From the NCBI RefSeq assembly GCF_016904955.1, contig NZ_JADIKE010000039.1, positions 372,001-436,000 on the forward strand: 64,000 bases of DNA, written 5' to 3'. A model generated the notes under the pieces. That model saw only the letters and a list, made by a program, of their open reading frames with translations, did no database searches and was not told where the DNA came from. Source of the stretch: Dyella flava. Its GTDB lineage: Bacteria; Pseudomonadota; Gammaproteobacteria; Xanthomonadales; Rhodanobacteraceae. The first letter of the stretch is position 1. Every line of letters starts with the position of its first letter. Shown here in pieces: positions 62,617 to 64,000 of this stretch. The translations under genes were made by a program, and so were the position numbers.

Positions 62617-64000
62617 ATGCACCAACGTCCATTTGTCTTCTCTGCATTGCTCGCCATCGGCGCGCTGGCCGGCGTTTATGGCTGCGCACAGAAAGAAGAG
62701 GCAAACGTTCCCGCCCATCGCTTTTTCCACGTGCAGCTCGGTGCGAATGAAAAACAACCGGTATCCGGCCGCCTGCTGCTGTTTGCGATGAATGCCGCAG
62801 CGGCCAAGGCACAGTCGAAGGGTGGCACTGTCACGGACATCGATGCCGATCCTTTCCATCCGACGCAGACCTCGATCGCCGCCGAGAACATCGATCGCCT
62901 GACACCTGGCGAGATGGTGGATATCGATGCTGATCACGTGGCCTATCCCGCAGCGTGGTCGGCATTGCCAGCGGGTGATTACGTCGTGCAGGCGGTGCTC
63001 GATGTCGGGCACGATTACAACTACCTGGGGCGTACTGCGGGAGACATCGTCAGTAAGGTGGTAACGGTGCATTTGCCCGACAACGCGATTCCCACGCTGA
63101 CACTCGACCAAACCGTACCTAGCCAGGATCCATGGAAACTGCCGGACTCCATGCCTGCGCCCTTGCGTCAAGCGGCCGCGGCAGCCGAGCAACATTCGCA
63201 ACTCATCGATTTTGTCAGTCCTTCGTTGACGGCATTCTGGGGGCGGCCCATCCATATGCTTGGGCGTGTGTTGCTGCCGCCCGGTTACGATGCGTCGTCC
63301 GACCAGCGTTATCCGACGGTGTATTTCACGCATGGTTTCGGCGGCAACAACGACCGGTTCGGGCGTGTGATGGCTTATGTCGAGGCCGGCATGGCGAGTG
63401 GGCAGATGCCGCCGATGATCTGGGTGTTTCTCGATGAATCCAGCGCCACCGGCACGCACGAGTTTGCCGACTCGGTCAACAACGGACCATGGGGACAGGC
63501 GCTGACCACCGAGCTGATTCCTTATCTGGAATCGCACTACAAGATGGATGGCGATGCAAACGGGCGCTTCCTCAATGGCCACTCATCCGGCGGTTGGGCA
63601 ACGCTGTGGTTGCAGACGCGCTACCCGCAGATCTTCGGCGGCACCTGGTCGACGTCGCCCGATCCCAGCGACTTCCATGATTTCACCGGCCCGGATCTGT
63701 ACGCGCCGCATGCGAACGTCTATCACAAGCCGGATGGCACGCCATGGCCGCTGGTGCGTGACAAAGGCCAGGTGCTCGGTACGTTCGAGCAGTTCGCGAA
63801 GATGGAACGCGTGCTGGGTCCGTACGGCGGCCAGATGGCCTCGTTCGAGTGGGTGTTCTCGCCGCGCGGTAAGGACGGCCGGCCGGAGCAGTTGTTCAAT
63901 CGCGATACCGGCGATGTTGATCCGGCGGTATTGGCTTACTGGAGTGATCACTACGACATCGCCTATCGGCTGCAAAACAACTGGCCGGCATTGAAGCCGG
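62617..64000 (+). CDS. secreted esterase, alpha/beta hydrolase (3'-truncated by window)
   Basis: Open from ATG 62617 (GGGGAG upstream) to the end of the window, at least 461 residues. Lipoprotein-like signal ends GVYGCAQ. The catalytic core has YFTHGFGGNND and NGHSSGGWATLW with Ser in GHSSGG, as in esterase D/enterobactin-esterase-like hydrolases. The C-terminus lies beyond the window. Confidence 0.88.
   Translation, partial: MHQRPFVFSALLAIGALAGVYGCAQKEEANVPAHRFFHVQLGANEKQPVSGRLLLFAMNAAAAKAQSKGGTVTDIDADPFHPTQTSIAAENIDRLTPGEMVDIDADHVAYPAAWSALPAGDYVVQAVLDVGHDYNYLGRTAGDIVSKVVTVHLPDNAIPTLTLDQTVPSQDPWKLPDSMPAPLRQAAAAAEQHSQLIDFVSPSLTAFWGRPIHMLGRVLLPPGYDASSDQRYPTVYFTHGFGGNNDRFGRVMAYVEAGMASGQMPPMIWVFLDESSATGTHEFADSVNNGPWGQALTTELIPYLESHYKMDGDANGRFLNGHSSGGWATLWLQTRYPQIFGGTWSTSPDPSDFHDFTGPDLYAPHANVYHKPDGTPWPLVRDKGQVLGTFEQFAKMERVLGPYGGQMASFEWVFSPRGKDGRPEQLFNRDTGDVDPAVLAYWSDHYDIAYRLQNNWPALKP

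Noticed and set aside
1..64000. CRISPR array, tRNA, rRNA, transposase or integrase
   Set aside because: No regularly spaced short repeats, cloverleaf with CCA-type end, rRNA sequence or transposase motif was seen on reading both strands; a covariance-model scan was not possible here.

Overview
The window looks like a chromosomal segment of a GC-rich gammaproteobacterium of the order Xanthomonadales, most likely family Rhodanobacteraceae (Dyella, Luteibacter, Rhodanobacter or Frateuria type). This rests on the trpB-trpA-accD gene order, the many dispersed hairpin repeats and the overall protein repertoire. It is inference; no 16S gene is present. I see no tRNA, rRNA, CRISPR array, transposase or prophage.

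Layout. 1-2.9 kb: end of the tryptophan operon (trpB, trpA) and accD, closed by a strong terminator. 2.95-3.38 kb: a gene-free block with three modules of DnaA-box-like 9-mers in identical geometry, two of them followed by TTGATCA-N10-TGATCAA palindromes. 3.4-7.3 kb: PAP2 phosphatase and glycosyltransferase, a DUF4399 secreted protein, gltX. 7.4-12.1 kb: a methyltransferase, the zinc regulator Zur, a hydrolase, a MerC-domain protein behind a Zur-box-like site, a CDF zinc exporter and ribosomal protein THX. 12.2-18.2 kb: hutI, a ClC chloride channel, a GNAT-nitrilase fusion and hutF. 18.2-27 kb: housekeeping and metabolic genes (MFS/VOC pair, LysR regulator, phosphodiesterase, Tat-exported carbonic anhydrase, flavoprotein, cupin). 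27.2-31.1 kb: alkylation repair (ogt, AdaA-AlkA fusion) and a cytochrome b561/catalase-like pair. 31.3-38.5 kb: hutU, a two-gene low-GC island between repeats, an amidohydrolase, small enzymes and an arginase-family protein. 38.5-43 kb: AraC regulator, PEBP-like protein, a ferritin-like putative hydrolase, and an M48 protease fused to a pilin-like segment. 42.5-49 kb: a metal-uptake cluster (DUF2946, TonB receptor, PepSY protein, secreted protein) divergent from a ZIP zinc transporter, with a Zur-box-like site between, then a cupredoxin. 49-58.2 kb: ketopantoate reductase family, a probably bicovalent FAD oxidase, a large unknown secreted protein, a haem-oxygenase-fold protein and a GGDEF-EAL regulator. 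58.2-64 kb: MsrA, an S4 protein, a barstar-barnase-type RNase operon with a MITE-like element directly upstream, a serine hydrolase, and an esterase that runs off the end.

How parts work together. Zur (8.8 kb) plausibly controls at least two loci in the window (10.3 and 47.7 kb). hutU, hutI and hutF are three steps of histidine degradation by the formylglutamate route, here scattered over 20 kb. The RNase/barstar genes form a toxin-immunity pair. The DnaA-box array is the most unusual non-coding feature and could be a replication-control site.
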